Source: Tateyamaria sp. Alg231-49
Lineage (GTDB): Bacteria > Pseudomonadota > Alphaproteobacteria > Rhodobacterales > Rhodobacteraceae
NCBI RefSeq assembly: GCF_900143535.1
Contig: NZ_FRFA01000009.1
Coordinates: 1 to 64,000 of the forward strand
Direction: 5' to 3'
Length of the DNA stretch: 64,000 nucleotides
Shown here: in pieces, positions 44,186 through 54,500 of the stretch
Numbering within the stretch: the stretch's first letter is position 1
Layout: each line of letters opens with the position of its first letter
The notes under the pieces: generated by a model
What the model saw: the letters and a program-made list of their open reading frames with translations, nothing else
Told to the model about the DNA's origin: nothing
Databases searched by the model: none
Made by a program: the position numbers and the translations under genes

Positions 44186-45364
44186 TCAATCGGCGTAGAG
44201 CGTGTCGCGGATGGCCATCAGCCCCCGCTCCGTCTCTGCCTTTGGGGCGACCAGAGCCACCCGAATGTATCCATGCCCGGGGTTCACCCCGTCTATTTCG
44301 CGCGCAAGGTAGGCGCCGGGCAGCACCCGCACACCAGTCGCCAGCCATAAGTTCAGTGCAGCGGCCTCTCCATCCCGAACCGGCAGCCACAGGAAAAATC
44401 CAGCCTCTGGGGCGGCGTAACCCGGCACATTGCCAAGAATGCGGTCGGCCAGATCGTATTTCTCATGATACTGCGCACGGTTGTCGATCACATGTTCCTC
44501 ATCCGCCCAGACCGCGGCTGCCGCGTGCTGCAACGGGGTTGGCAGCGGTGTGCCCGCATAGGTACGCAACTGGCGCACTTCGCGCATTGTGTCAGGTCCG
44601 CCAACGATGAACCCTGACCGCAGCCCCGGCAGGTTCGAACGTTTTGACAGCGAATGAAACGCCACAACCCGCTCTGGGTTCGCATCACCAATGCATTCCA
44701 AAACGCCAACGGGCGGAACGTCACGATAGATCTCCGAATAACACTCGTCCGCAAAGACCTGGAAATCATATTGTTCGGCCAAGGCGATCAGATCACGCCA
44801 ATACCCAGCATCCGCAACCGCCCCTTGGGGGTTTGCAGGTGAACACATATAGCACGCGACCGCACGGTTCAGTATGGCCGGGTCAACACTGGCAAAGTCA
44901 GGCAAATGATCGGTTTCAGCCGTCGCAGGCACCAATACCGGATCAGCACCGGCAGAAATCGCCGCCAGCATATAGACCTGATAAAACGGGTTGGGCATCA
45001 AAACGACGGGGCGCTGCCCCTTCTTCTGCTCCGGGCACAGTGCCATCGCAGCATTATAAAGCCCCTCGCGCGTCCCATTAAGCGGCATCACGTGCACATC
45101 CGGGTCTTTTTCGACCCCATAACGACGCCCAAGCCAATCACAAAAGGCACGACGCAACTCGGGAATGCCTTCATTGGGGGGATAGTTGTTAAACCCGGCG
45201 GCATGCGCCGCAATGACATCCGTAATCCACGCAGGAAAGGCATGCTTGGGCTCGCCGATGGTCATATGCACCACTTCGCCGCCCGCTGGATGGATGTCCA
45301 ACAGGGCGCGCAAACGCGGAAATGCATAGGCCGGAAGGTTCGAAAACCGCTCGGGAAACTTCAT
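44186..45364 (-). CDS. Class I/II PLP-dependent aminotransferase
   Basis: A 392-residue fold-type I aminotransferase. The PLP lysine is in FHSLSKRSNLPGLRSGF (about residues 231-247), with CSPANPQGAV for the cofactor contact and GFNNYPPNEGIPELR near the N-terminus. The family resembles succinyldiaminopimelate (DapC-like) and aspartate aminotransferases; the opening FPERFSNLPAYAFPRLRALL is typical of the DapC group. The ATG at 45364 was chosen over the preceding TTG, with TGAGG upstream. It is adjacent to ftsK, in the same order seen in other Rhodobacteraceae. Confidence 0.88.
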   Translation of the reverse strand: MKFPERFSNLPAYAFPRLRALLDIHPAGGEVVHMTIGEPKHAFPAWITDVIAAHAAGFNNYPPNEGIPELRRAFCDWLGRRYGVEKDPDVHVMPLNGTREGLYNAAMALCPEQKKGQRPVVLMPNPFYQVYMLAAISAGADPVLVPATAETDHLPDFASVDPAILNRAVACYMCSPANPQGAVADAGYWRDLIALAEQYDFQVFADECYSEIYRDVPPVGVLECIGDANPERVVAFHSLSKRSNLPGLRSGFIVGGPDTMREVRQLRTYAGTPLPTPLQHAAAAVWADEEHVIDNRAQYHEKYDLADRILGNVPGYAAPEAGFFLWLPVRDGEAAALNLWLATGVRVLPGAYLAREIDGVNPGHGYIRVALVAPKAETERGLMAIRDTLYAD

Positions 45365-45498
45365 CAAACTGCCTCAGGTTCGGGATCGTTATCGCCCCGT
45401 TTCTCCCAAGATAGCCCAAGCAAGACTCCCACGTCCAGAAAAACCGAGCCAAAACGTAAGCGGCGTGGCAATTCCGCCAACCAACGGCTTCTTTTGAC

Positions 45499-45543
45499 AA
45501 AAAATACCATGGGGGAGTCCGAAGGACGGGGGTGAAACCCCCT
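45499..45543 (-). terminator. Terminator-like region after the amidase gene
   Basis: On the minus strand, GGGGG and CCCCC (45542-45538 and 45532-45528) form a 5-bp stem with a five-base loop. A GTCC-TTC-GGAC mini-hairpin (45527-45517) follows, and then a run of six T residues (45504-45499). The order fits transcription end for the amidase, although the hairpin nearest the T-run is short. Confidence 0.45.
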
Positions 45544-45572
45544 AAAACATGGCGTCGCGCAAAGCGCGCTCG

Positions 45573-46901
45573 TCAGATCAACGCCGCTTCTGCTGCCATA
45601 CCCATCCGCAACAAGGCCGTATCGCGATCACGCGCACCAAAAATCATGAGGCCGCAACTGGGCACACCCGTGGGCAACGTCAGCGCACAAATCCCAAGCA
45701 GGTTGCCAATGCGGGTGTTGCGCAGCGCCAGCAGGTTCTCTGTCTTGTAATACACTCCATCCGCATTCAAACGCTTGAGATTGGGTGGCAGGATCGGGGC
45801 GGTCGGCGCAAGCACACCATCATAGGCAACCGTGGCAGCATCCCAAGCAGCGCGCGCTGCGTCCAGTTGCGCCCAGGCTGCACTGTAATCCGGTGCGCTG
45901 AACTCCTTGCCAAGGCGGAACCGCTCAAGGATTTCCGCATACATCGCCTCTGGCTGTGCCTCGATCACGTCGCGCCAAAGGCCATAAACCTCGCCCGGCA
46001 ACAAAGGCCCCGCAAGGGCCAGCGCGTCCGCAACTGCGGGCACCTCCAGCGGCTCGACAATGGCGCCTGCTGCTTCCAGCCTTGCAATCGCGGTTTCATA
46101 GGCCGCCAATGGGGCATCGCGGGTGTCTTCCAGCACAGATGTTTGCAAAGCCGCAAAGCGGCGACCCTTCAGCGACGCACCCCGTAAATCAGGCACGGGC
46201 ACCCCTTGCATCAAAGCGATCAGAACAGCCGCATCTTCGACTGTCCGGGTCAGCGGACCCACTGTATCGAACTTGAGGCTGAGCGGCACACAGCCTTCCA
46301 GTGACAACTGTCCATGTGTGGTCTTCATCCCCACCAGATCGTTCCACGCCGCCGGAATCCGCACTGATCCGCCGGTGTCAGACCCAATGGCTGCGGGCGC
46401 GAGGCCAAAGGCCACCGACGCCGCCGCCCCCGATGACGAGCCCCCTGACACAGCCGACGCGTCATTCACGCAGGGCGGTGTTTGCGTGGACGGGTTGTAG
46501 CCAAGGCCAGAAAAAGCCAGCTCGCTCATATGGGTCTTGCCCAAACAGACCAACCCAGCAGACGTCGTATTTTGCAGCACTACGGCGTCCGCCTCCGGCA
46601 CCCGACCCGCCAGCAGTTTTGATCCGGCTTCCGTCCCGTCTCCGGCAGTGTCGAACAGGTCTTTCCAACTGATCGGGACGCCATCAAGCACAGACAGCCG
46701 CTGCCCTGATTTTGCGCGCTGCGATGCGGCCCGTGCTTCGGCCATCGCGCGATCCTTGGTCAGACGGGCATAGATTTTGTCTTTGAGATCGTGACCCTCG
46801 ATACGGTCAAAGAATGCGTGAGCCAGATTGACAGGATCAACGTCACCCGCGCCGATCGCGCGCCCCAGATCGCATGCACTTTTGCTCAACCAGTCCTGCA
46901 T
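45573..46901 (-). CDS. Amidase signature family protein
   Basis: A 442-residue amidase with a Ser-Ser-Lys catalytic triad: the lysine in PISWKDLFDTAG (about residues 75-86), the cis-serine in GSDTGGSVRIPA and the nucleophile region in SGGSSSGAAASVAFG (about 150-164). It is a member of the GatA/AtzF-like group, but there is no gatB or gatC nearby, so a catabolic amidase role is more likely than tRNA amidation. Divergent from ubiH across 84 nt. The amide substrate is unknown. Confidence 0.88.
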   Translation of the reverse strand: MQDWLSKSACDLGRAIGAGDVDPVNLAHAFFDRIEGHDLKDKIYARLTKDRAMAEARAASQRAKSGQRLSVLDGVPISWKDLFDTAGDGTEAGSKLLAGRVPEADAVVLQNTTSAGLVCLGKTHMSELAFSGLGYNPSTQTPPCVNDASAVSGGSSSGAAASVAFGLAPAAIGSDTGGSVRIPAAWNDLVGMKTTHGQLSLEGCVPLSLKFDTVGPLTRTVEDAAVLIALMQGVPVPDLRGASLKGRRFAALQTSVLEDTRDAPLAAYETAIARLEAAGAIVEPLEVPAVADALALAGPLLPGEVYGLWRDVIEAQPEAMYAEILERFRLGKEFSAPDYSAAWAQLDAARAAWDAATVAYDGVLAPTAPILPPNLKRLNADGVYYKTENLLALRNTRIGNLLGICALTLPTGVPSCGLMIFGARDRDTALLRMGMAAEAALI

Positions 46902-46985
46902 ATGTCTTCTCCGCTGCTCTTTGCGGTGACGGTAGCGACGTCGGGGCGCATGGACAATCCCACCCTCACGGCCATATTGCGAGGC

Positions 46986-48206
46986 ATGAGCACTGACATC
47001 CTCATCGTTGGCGGCGGCCTGTCGGGTCCGATCCTTGCCCTAGCGCTGGCACAGACGGGTCAACGGGTAACCGTGATCGACGCCTTGGAAAAAGAAACCC
47101 GCACCGCGGCCGACTTTGACGGGCGCAGCTATGCGGTGGCTCTCACCTCACAACGGCTGCTGGATGGCATCGGCATTTGGGACACGATTGCGGATCATAG
47201 CCAGCCCATCCTCGAGATCAAAGTTTCGGATGGCCGCGCGGGCGAAGGGCCCTCACCCTTTTTCATGCACTTTGATCATGCCGAGATTGAAGAAGGTCCA
47301 ATGGGCCATATGGTGCAGGACCGCCACCTGCGCCGCGCGCTGATCGAAGCCATGGAAAAGACTGAAGGTATCACGCATCTGGCAGGTGAGACGGTGACCG
47401 ATCAAGCGGTGACACCGGGAGGCGTTACGCTGACCCTGTCTTCTGGCAAAACCCTGACCGGGTCGCTTGTGGTTGGTGCCGACGGGCGCAGCAGCGGCAC
47501 GGCGGTGCGCTCTGGGATCAAGCGGACAGGCTGGGAATATGGGCAGACCGCCCTCGTTTGCGCCATTGCCCATGAAAAACCGCACCATGGCATTGCGCAC
47601 CAATTCTTTATGCCCGCCGGCCCACTGGCGATCCTGCCCCTGCCCGGCAATGTCAGTTCCATCGTATGGAGCGAGCGGGCCGAGACGGCGGCCGCCTTCA
47701 ATGCCATGCCTGACGCGGAATACCTCACCATGCTTCGCCCCCGCTTTGGCGACTTTCTGGGCGAGATCAGTTTGACAGGTAAACGCTTCACCTACCCTCT
47801 GTCCCTGTCGCTGGCGTCGCGATTGGTGGCACCGCGCACTGCATTGGTCGGGGATGCGGCCCACGGCGTGCACCCGATTGCGGGTCAGGGATTGAACGCA
47901 GGTATGCGAGATATCGCCGCTTTGGCAGAAGTGATCACGGATGCCATACGGCGCGGCGAAGATGCTGGCAGCGAAGCGGTGCTGGCCCGCTACGAGGAAT
48001 GGCGCCGCTTTGACAACACGGCGTTGGCACTGGCCACGGACAGCTTCAACCGATTGTTTTCGAACGATAATGCCTTGCTACGCGGCCTGCGCGATCTGGG
48101 CATGGGTGTCGTGAACAAGATGCCGGGCCTAAGACGCGGCTTTATCCGCGAAGCCGCCGGGCTGACGGGCAACTTGCCACGGCTGATGCGCGGCGCTCCG
48201 CTCTGA
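46986..48206 (+). CDS. ubiH: UbiH/UbiF-family FAD-dependent hydroxylase
   Basis: A 406-residue flavoprotein monooxygenase expected to hydroxylate the ring of a ubiquinone precursor at the inner membrane. It shows the dinucleotide motif ILIVGGGLSGPILALAL (residues 5-21), the DG motif VVGADGRSSG (about 160) and the family-specific GDAAHGVHPIAGQGLNAGMRDI (about 290-311). The start at 46986 gives the normal length; the frame that begins at 46791 lies in the divergent amidase gene. UbiH versus UbiF or UbiL specificity cannot be decided from sequence. Convergent with the Trm112-like gene, 8 nt apart. Confidence 0.9.
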   Translation: MSTDILIVGGGLSGPILALALAQTGQRVTVIDALEKETRTAADFDGRSYAVALTSQRLLDGIGIWDTIADHSQPILEIKVSDGRAGEGPSPFFMHFDHAEIEEGPMGHMVQDRHLRRALIEAMEKTEGITHLAGETVTDQAVTPGGVTLTLSSGKTLTGSLVVGADGRSSGTAVRSGIKRTGWEYGQTALVCAIAHEKPHHGIAHQFFMPAGPLAILPLPGNVSSIVWSERAETAAAFNAMPDAEYLTMLRPRFGDFLGEISLTGKRFTYPLSLSLASRLVAPRTALVGDAAHGVHPIAGQGLNAGMRDIAALAEVITDAIRRGEDAGSEAVLARYEEWRRFDNTALALATDSFNRLFSNDNALLRGLRDLGMGVVNKMPGLRRGFIREAAGLTGNLPRLMRGAPL

Positions 48207-48214
48207 GGGCGGCC

Positions 48215-48391
48215 TCAGTCGATCTTGCGCGCCTCATCCACCAGCATAACCGGGATCCCGTTTCGGATCGGATAGGCAAGGCCCGCGTTGTCCGACACCA
48301 GTTCCTGCGCCTCCGCGTCATAGCGCAACGTGGCGTGGGTCTGTGGGCAAATGAGCGCCTCAAGCATCTTGCGATCTGCATCCGTGCTCAT
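48215..48391 (-). CDS. Trm112 family protein (YcaR/UPF0434-like)
   Basis: A 58-residue protein. It begins [18 protein letters not shown], continues to the conserved [20 protein letters not shown] ending and carries the usual core ([22 protein letters not shown]) of the Trm112/YcaR family. The zinc cysteines are mostly lost: one is visible, in ICPQT. The ATG overlaps the stop of the LON-domain gene by four bases (ATGA), so it is translationally coupled. Members help methyltransferases or quality control; the precise bacterial role is unknown. Confidence 0.88.
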   Translation of the reverse strand: MSTDADRKMLEALICPQTHATLRYDAEAQELVSDNAGLAYPIRNGIPVMLVDEARKID

Positions 48392-49029
48392 TGCAACATA
48401 TCTCCTTCGCCGCCACGCAAATCAAACTCGATCAGTGTCACCAACGTCTCGCGCCGCGTGCTCAACGATGGCGCCTCAAGCAGCGCCTGTTTATCCTCGG
48501 GATCGAGATCCAGCATCATCGACAGAGAGTTGATCAGCAACTCATCATCCGCGTCCTTCAGCGTTTCCCAATCTGCCGAGAGCGAGCGCGCCTCAAAATA
48601 CCGGCCCAACAGGTCAAGGAACCCATCCCGATCAAAAACGGCGTCTTCTTCGGTCTTGCCCTGATCGCGTTCAAACCCGTCCCAGATCACGTCACAACGC
48701 CGATATGGGGTGAACCCATCAACTTCCTTCATCACGCGAAAGCGTGAAATACCGCTGAGCGTAATCAGATAGCGGTTGTCTTCGGTTTCTGAAAACTGGG
48801 TGATCCGGCCCGCACAACCAATTGTGTGAAGCCCCGTGCCCCCGCGTCCGGCGACCTCGTTTGGTTGCACCATCCCGACCAGACGGCCTTCTGTTTTGAG
48901 CACATCATCGAGCATCTGCAGATAACGCGGTTCAAAAATATGGAGCGGCAACCGGGATCGCGGCAACAGCAACGCCCCCGGCAATGGAAATACCGGAATC
49001 GTATCGGGGAGGTCAGTCACTTTTATCAT
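48388..49029 (-). CDS. LON peptidase substrate-binding domain protein
   Basis: A 213-residue protein consisting of the N-terminal substrate-binding domain of Lon without ATPase or protease parts. The opening [29 protein letters not shown] (about residues 11-39) is diagnostic, with GCAGRITQF in the barrel. The function of free-standing LON domains is unclear; they may recognise damaged proteins. The gene follows the CnoX-like gene by 27 nt and overlaps the Trm112-like gene, forming a three-gene unit linked to protein quality control. Confidence 0.9.
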   Translation of the reverse strand: MIKVTDLPDTIPVFPLPGALLLPRSRLPLHIFEPRYLQMLDDVLKTEGRLVGMVQPNEVAGRGGTGLHTIGCAGRITQFSETEDNRYLITLSGISRFRVMKEVDGFTPYRRCDVIWDGFERDQGKTEEDAVFDRDGFLDLLGRYFEARSLSADWETLKDADDELLINSLSMMLDLDPEDKQALLEAPSLSTRRETLVTLIEFDLRGGEGDMLQ

Positions 49030-49056
49030 GTTCTGCCAGCTAGCCCGACAACGCCG

Positions 49057-49971
49057 TCAGGCAAATATCATTGAGCTAAGTTTACGACGGCCATTGAGCA
49101 CAATCGGGTCATTGGCCTTGAGCGCGTCGAAAATGGTGAACAGCTGGGCCTTAGCCGCGCCATCGTTCCACTCTCTGTCACGACGGAACAGATCAAGCAG
49201 TTGGTCAACCGCCGCCTCGGTCTCGCCATTGGCATGAAGCGCCTTGGCCAGTTCCAGCCGCGCCTCGTGATCGTCCGGGTCAGCCTCGACCACAGCCCGC
49301 AAGTCAGCGACGGGGCCCGCATCGGCTGCCTGCTTGGCAAGTTGCAGTTGGGCATGGGCCGCATCAAGTTCGGGCGTGTCCGAGATTTCGGCAGGCGCGC
49401 CGTTCAGGATCGCTTCGGCCTGGTCCAGATCTTCGAGGGCGATGTGGGCGCGCACAAGGCCGCTATAGGCCACGGCATGAGCCGGTTCTTCGCCCAAAAT
49501 TGCGGCAAAGGTTTGGGCGGCATCCACCGCAGCACCCTCGTTCAGCATCTCTTCGGCGGCGGCAACGGCCTCGTTCAGGCCATCTTCGGGGGAAGCGCCA
49601 CCAGAGGCTTTGATCACCCGGTCAACAAAGGCCGTGATTTCGGAGTTGGGCTGCGCGCCCTGAAACCCATCCACGGGTTGTCCCTGCCAGAACGCATAGA
49701 CGGTAGGGATCGACTGGATCTGCAACTGACCCGCGATCATCTGCGCCTCGTCAACGTTGATCTTAACCATCTTGACCGCGCCCTTGGCGGCTTTCACAGC
49801 CTCTTCGAGCATCGGCCCGAGAGTCTTGCAGGGGCCGCACCATGGGGCCCAGAAATCAACGATCACCGGCGTGGTCTGGCTGGCTTCGACCACGTCAGCC
49901 ATGAAGGTCGCCTCAGTGCTGTCCTTGATCAGGTCAGCGTCGGCAGGGGCAGCAGACAATCCCAAATCCAT
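49057..49971 (-). CDS. cnoX: Thioredoxin-TPR co-chaperone CnoX (YbbN)
   Basis: A 304-residue protein with an N-terminal thioredoxin fold (about residues 15-120) and a C-terminal TPR region (about 130-300). The active site is FWAPWCGPCKTLGPM, so both cysteines are present, unlike E. coli CnoX, which has SxxC. It holds oxidised or unfolding proteins for GroEL/DnaK after oxidative stress. First gene of the leftward cnoX-LON-Trm112 unit. Length agrees with alphaproteobacterial homologues. Confidence 0.9.
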   Translation of the reverse strand: MDLGLSAAPADADLIKDSTEATFMADVVEASQTTPVIVDFWAPWCGPCKTLGPMLEEAVKAAKGAVKMVKINVDEAQMIAGQLQIQSIPTVYAFWQGQPVDGFQGAQPNSEITAFVDRVIKASGGASPEDGLNEAVAAAEEMLNEGAAVDAAQTFAAILGEEPAHAVAYSGLVRAHIALEDLDQAEAILNGAPAEISDTPELDAAHAQLQLAKQAADAGPVADLRAVVEADPDDHEARLELAKALHANGETEAAVDQLLDLFRRDREWNDGAAKAQLFTIFDALKANDPIVLNGRRKLSSMIFA

Positions 49972-50432
49972 GAATTTGATCCTTCTATCAAAACTTGGGG
50001 CTTATATGGATTGGAATGGGCAAACTTCCAAGGGGTGTTGGGGTGCCCGAGGCCAAGACAGGGTAAGGCAGACATGGACACATCGGGCGACGACGGCGGG
50101 TAGGACAGAGCGCCAAGGCGACCGGCATAGGACCGTGCAAAGGGCTTGATGTGTCCGTTTGTGCGCCGACCTGGTGCATTGTCCTGCCGTCTTTTTGTTT
50201 GGCGAACGGTGGGTTTGAAAGCACGTTAAACTGATAAAAACAAAGAGCATGGCCGCTCCTGATCCACCCCCGCAATCAGACATCGAACGCTATTGAACGA
50301 CAGCCGGCATACGGGCGCGACCGCTATCGGGTGGCCACAGGCTTTATCTTGTGTTTTTAACTAAATGACGCGACGTTGGCTGGGAAACATCCGGACAACG
50401 CAAACAGAACTCTACGGTGGGGCAGGTACAGC
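49972..50432. other. Gene-free divergent promoter region
   Basis: A 461-nt interval between the divergent cnoX and efflux-adaptor genes. It should carry both promoters. Frames on the minus strand (about 49988-50283) show no protein-like pattern. No recognisable operator or RNA was found, and the efflux genes lack a neighbouring TetR-type regulator. Confidence 0.5.
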
Positions 50433-51575
50433 ATGACTTCGAGATTGTCGTTTTTTTTTCTGACGGTGGTGCTGAGCGTCACTTTTTTGAGCGCTCAGTT
50501 CTCAATGGCACAGGAACAAGCCGCCCCGGCGCCTAAGGTCGTCATATCCGCCGCGTACAGCAAAGAGCTCTTGAGTGAGACCACATTCGTTGGCCGCGGA
50601 GAAGCTGCGGCCGTAACAGACTTGGTCGCGCGCGTGACGGGGATCGTTACCGAGATTGTCGCCGAAGAAGGCTCCTTGGTCAAAACAGGCGATGTGATTT
50701 TTAAGATCGAGCCAGACACATATGCCGCGGAAGTGGCGGGGCAAAAGGCCGCTGTACAGCGTGCTGAGGCCAACGTAAAACTTGCAGAGATTGAACTGGT
50801 CCGAAAAACAGAGCTCTTCCGCCGCGACACCATTGCGGAGTCCGAGAAAGACATCGCAGAGGCCAATGCCTCGGTTGCAGAAGCCGATTTATCCTCTGCG
50901 CAAGCGTCTCTGAAGGAAGCTGAACTCAACCTTGAACGCACCACAATCACGGCCCCGTTCGACGGGCGGATTGGTCGATCAAATATCAGCCTTGGCGCTT
51001 TGGTCGGTCCTTCGACGGGTCCTTTGGCGACGGTGGTGCAAGAAACCCCAACATATGTGACCTTTTCGCTTTCGGAGTCTCAACTCTTGGGCGTTCTGGA
51101 TCGTCTCGACAAAGGTGTGGATGATTTGGTGAACGACGGCGAGTCACCCAATGTGTTTGTTAAGCTGCCCAATAGCACCCTCTTGGACGAGCCGGGCGAG
51201 ATCGTATTCATCGACAACCAGATCGACCCATCAACCGGGACAATTTCACTGCGTGCTAAATTCCAAAATGACCGCCGGATGATCCTCGACGGCGGCTTTG
51301 TGTCTGTTGTGATCGAAGCTCTGGAACCAACGCTGAGCGTTCTCATCCCGCAAAATGCGGTTCAGCGCGACCAGCGCGGCGATTTTTTGCTGGTGGTGAC
51401 CGACAAACAGCTGGTGGAACAACGCTATGTCGTGCTCGGCGCACAGCACGAAATTGACGTGGTCGTAACTGAAGGGTTGCGTGAAGGCGAAAGCGTCATC
51501 GTCGAAGGCTTGCAACGTGTTCGCCCCGGCGTCGAAGTGAATGCGGTTCTGGCTGGCACGGCCGAGGGGAACTGA
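50433..51575 (+). CDS. RND efflux periplasmic adaptor (membrane fusion protein)
   Basis: A 380-residue HlyD/AcrA-type adaptor linking an RND pump to an outer-membrane channel. The signal region (MTSRLSFFFLTVVLSVTFLS, about residues 1-22) is followed by a split lipoyl domain (VTDLVARVTGIVTEIVAEEGSLVKTGDVIFKI and ITAPFDGRIGRSNISLGALVG), an alpha-hairpin (about 95-160) and beta-barrel regions. No lipobox cysteine is seen. The start at 50433 removes a 19-residue non-conserved extension. It lies 4 nt before the pump gene. No TolC-like gene is nearby. Confidence 0.9.
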   Translation: MTSRLSFFFLTVVLSVTFLSAQFSMAQEQAAPAPKVVISAAYSKELLSETTFVGRGEAAAVTDLVARVTGIVTEIVAEEGSLVKTGDVIFKIEPDTYAAEVAGQKAAVQRAEANVKLAEIELVRKTELFRRDTIAESEKDIAEANASVAEADLSSAQASLKEAELNLERTTITAPFDGRIGRSNISLGALVGPSTGPLATVVQETPTYVTFSLSESQLLGVLDRLDKGVDDLVNDGESPNVFVKLPNSTLLDEPGEIVFIDNQIDPSTGTISLRAKFQNDRRMILDGGFVSVVIEALEPTLSVLIPQNAVQRDQRGDFLLVVTDKQLVEQRYVVLGAQHEIDVVVTEGLREGESVIVEGLQRVRPGVEVNAVLAGTAEGN

Positions 51576-51579
51576 ATTC

Positions 51580-54500
51580 ATGCTCTCCACGGTATTTATC
51601 AAACGGCCCAAGATGGCCATCGTCATTTCGACCGTCCTTACGATCATGGGGCTGATCGCCTATGCCGTGATCCCGGTCGAGCAATTCCCAAATATCACGC
51701 CCCCGGTCGTGAACGTTACAGCATCGTATACAGGCGCCAATGCCGAGACCGTGGAAGCAACGGTGGCTGCTCCAATCGAGGCTGAGGTGAACGGCGTAGA
51801 GGACATGATCTACATGTCTTCCGACAGCTCAGACACCGGATCGTATTCACTGTCGGTCACATTCGAAGTCGGCACCGATCCGACTATCGCGACTGTGAAC
51901 GTGCAAAACCGCGTGGCACAGGCCACCAGCGGGCTACCCGTAGAAGTCACCTCAACTGGGGTCTCAACCGAAAAATCGTCCACCAGTATGCTGTTGGTTG
52001 CGACACTGTATTCGCCCGAAGGAACCTATGACGAGGTATTCCTGTCCAACTACGCCTCTATCAATCTCAAAGATGCGCTTGCACGCGTACCCGGCGTCGG
52101 CAAAGCCGAAGTCCTGACGGATTTCGCCTACGCTATGCGGATTTGGATGGACCCGGATCGCATGACAGGGCTCGGCGTCACGCCCGCCGATGTGATCGCG
52201 GCTATTCAGGAACAAAACATCATTGTCTCCGCAGGCCAGATTGGGGCGCCACCTGCCCCTGATGGCCAACAGTTTCAATACTCTGTCACAGCGCAAGGCC
52301 GCTTGTCCCAAGCGTCCGAGTTTGAAAACATCATCGTGCGTACCGGAGATTCAGGCAGCGTTTTGCGCCTCGGAGACATTGCCCGCATTGAGTTGGGTGC
52401 CAGCTCTTACGGAGTGTCCGGGCGCTATCAAGGCCAGCCCGCAACAGTGCTGGCTGTCTACCAGGCACCCGGTGAAAACGCTTTGGGAGTCGCCCAAGGC
52501 GTCTATTCCGAACTGGAACGTTTGTCGGCCGCTTTCCCGCAGGACGTGGAATATGAAGTCCCGTTTGACAGCACTGATTTTGTCGAACAGTCGCTGAATG
52601 ACGTGGTTTCCACGCTGATCCTGACCTTCGTTCTCGTGATGTCGGTCGTATTTATTTTCCTCGGCAGTGCGCGGGCGACCGTCATCCCCGCCGTGGCCAT
52701 TCCAGTGTCTCTGATCGGGACCTTCGCCTTTTTGCTGCTGATGGGAATGACGCTGAATACAATCTCGTTGTTCGCTCTGGTTCTGGCCATCGGCATCGTT
52801 GTTGATGACGCGATTGTCGTTGTCGAAAATGTGGAACGGATCATTGCTGACGAGGGCCTCAGCCCGCCAGAAGCGACCGCCAAAGCCATGACGCAGATCA
52901 CGACACCGGTGATCGCCACAACGCTCGTCTTGTTGGCCGTGTTCGTTCCCGTGACCTTCATGCCGGGCATTTCCGGTCAGCTGTTTTCACAGTTCGCCGT
53001 TACAATCTCTGTGGCTGTGGTGATCTCATCGATCAACGCGCTGACGCTGTCACCTGCGCTGTGCGCGATCGTTCTGAAAGCCCGGTCAGGTCCGCCCAAA
53101 GGTCTGTTGGCGGTGTTTGAACGCGTCATCGGAGGGCTGCGCGACGGCTATGCCGCGATTGTCGGGCGTTTGATCCGCATTCCCATCATAGGACTGGTTA
53201 TCCTCATTGGCCTCGGCGCCGGTTCCGGAAGTTTGATGAACATGTTGCCCCAAGGGTTCCTGCCATTGGAAGACAACGGGTACGTTTTTGTTGATGTGCA
53301 ATTGCCTGACGCGGCGACTGTCCAACGCACCGAAGTGGTGTCAGAGCGACTGAATGAACAAATTGCGAAAATACCCGGTGTGGCAAATACCGTTCAGGTC
53401 AACGGGTTCAGCCTGCTGAACGGGGCCGGCTCGAACGGGGCGATGATTATCGTCAACCTGAACAACTGGGAAGAACGTCCCGACGAAGAGCAAAGCGCCG
53501 ACGGTATTCTTGCCCAGATTTTCGGTATCGCAGCACAAGAAGCGTCGGCCAAAGTCATCGCATTCAACCCACCCCCGATTTCCGGTCTGGGTGTGAGTGC
53601 GGGTGTTGAAATGAAAGTTCAGCAAACCGGAGGAGGCGAAGCCCGTGATCTTTCCGCCGCGATCAACTCACTTGTTTATGCGGTGAACCAGCGCCCTGAA
53701 ATTGCGCAGGCTTACACCAGCTTCAGCGCGAATGTGCCCAAGCTGTTTGTTGATCTCGACCGAGAGAAAACGCGCACCCTTGGCATCCCTGTCAGCGATG
53801 TGTTCCAGACGTTGCAAGCGCATCTGGGGTCGATCTACGTCAATGACCTTAACCTTTTTGGCAAAGTGTATCGGGTGATGATTCAGGCCGACGCGGATTA
53901 TCGCGATACGGTGGAAGACATCGGGCGTCTGCACGTGCGCACTGCAGACGGGCAAATGGCGCCGCTTGCGACACTCATGAATGTGGAAAAGGTGTTAGGC
54001 CCAGTTCTGTTGAACAGATACAACCTCTTCCGCGCGGCAACCGTGACAGCTGTTCCCGCCGCAGGCTTTTCGACCGGTGACGCCATTGCCATCATGCAAG
54101 AAGAATCCCTGACGGCCCTGCCGCCCGGCTACAGCTACGAATGGACAGGCACGGCCCAACAGCAACAGGACGCGGGCGGAACAGTCGTGTTCGTCCTCAT
54201 CGCTGCGATTGTGTTCGGATATCTTTTCCTCGTTGCCCAATACGAAAGTTGGACAATGCCCTTCGGAATTCTGCTTTCGGTGACAGTGGCGCTTTTTGGG
54301 GCTTTGGCGGCCGTGCTGGTCACCGGGGGTGATGTGAATCTCTACACCCAGATCGGCATGATCATGTTGATTGGTTTGGCGTCGAAAAACGCGATTCTGA
54401 TTGTTGAATTCGCAATGGACCAGCGGTCAAATGGGGCCAGCATCCGAGAAGCGGCGTTAGAAGCGGCGCGCCAGCGTTTCCGCGCTGTGATGATGACGGC

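Noticed and set aside
49988-50283. Leftward frames upstream of cnoX
   Set aside because: No RBS, no family resemblance, and two alternative frames overlap; treated as a promoter region.
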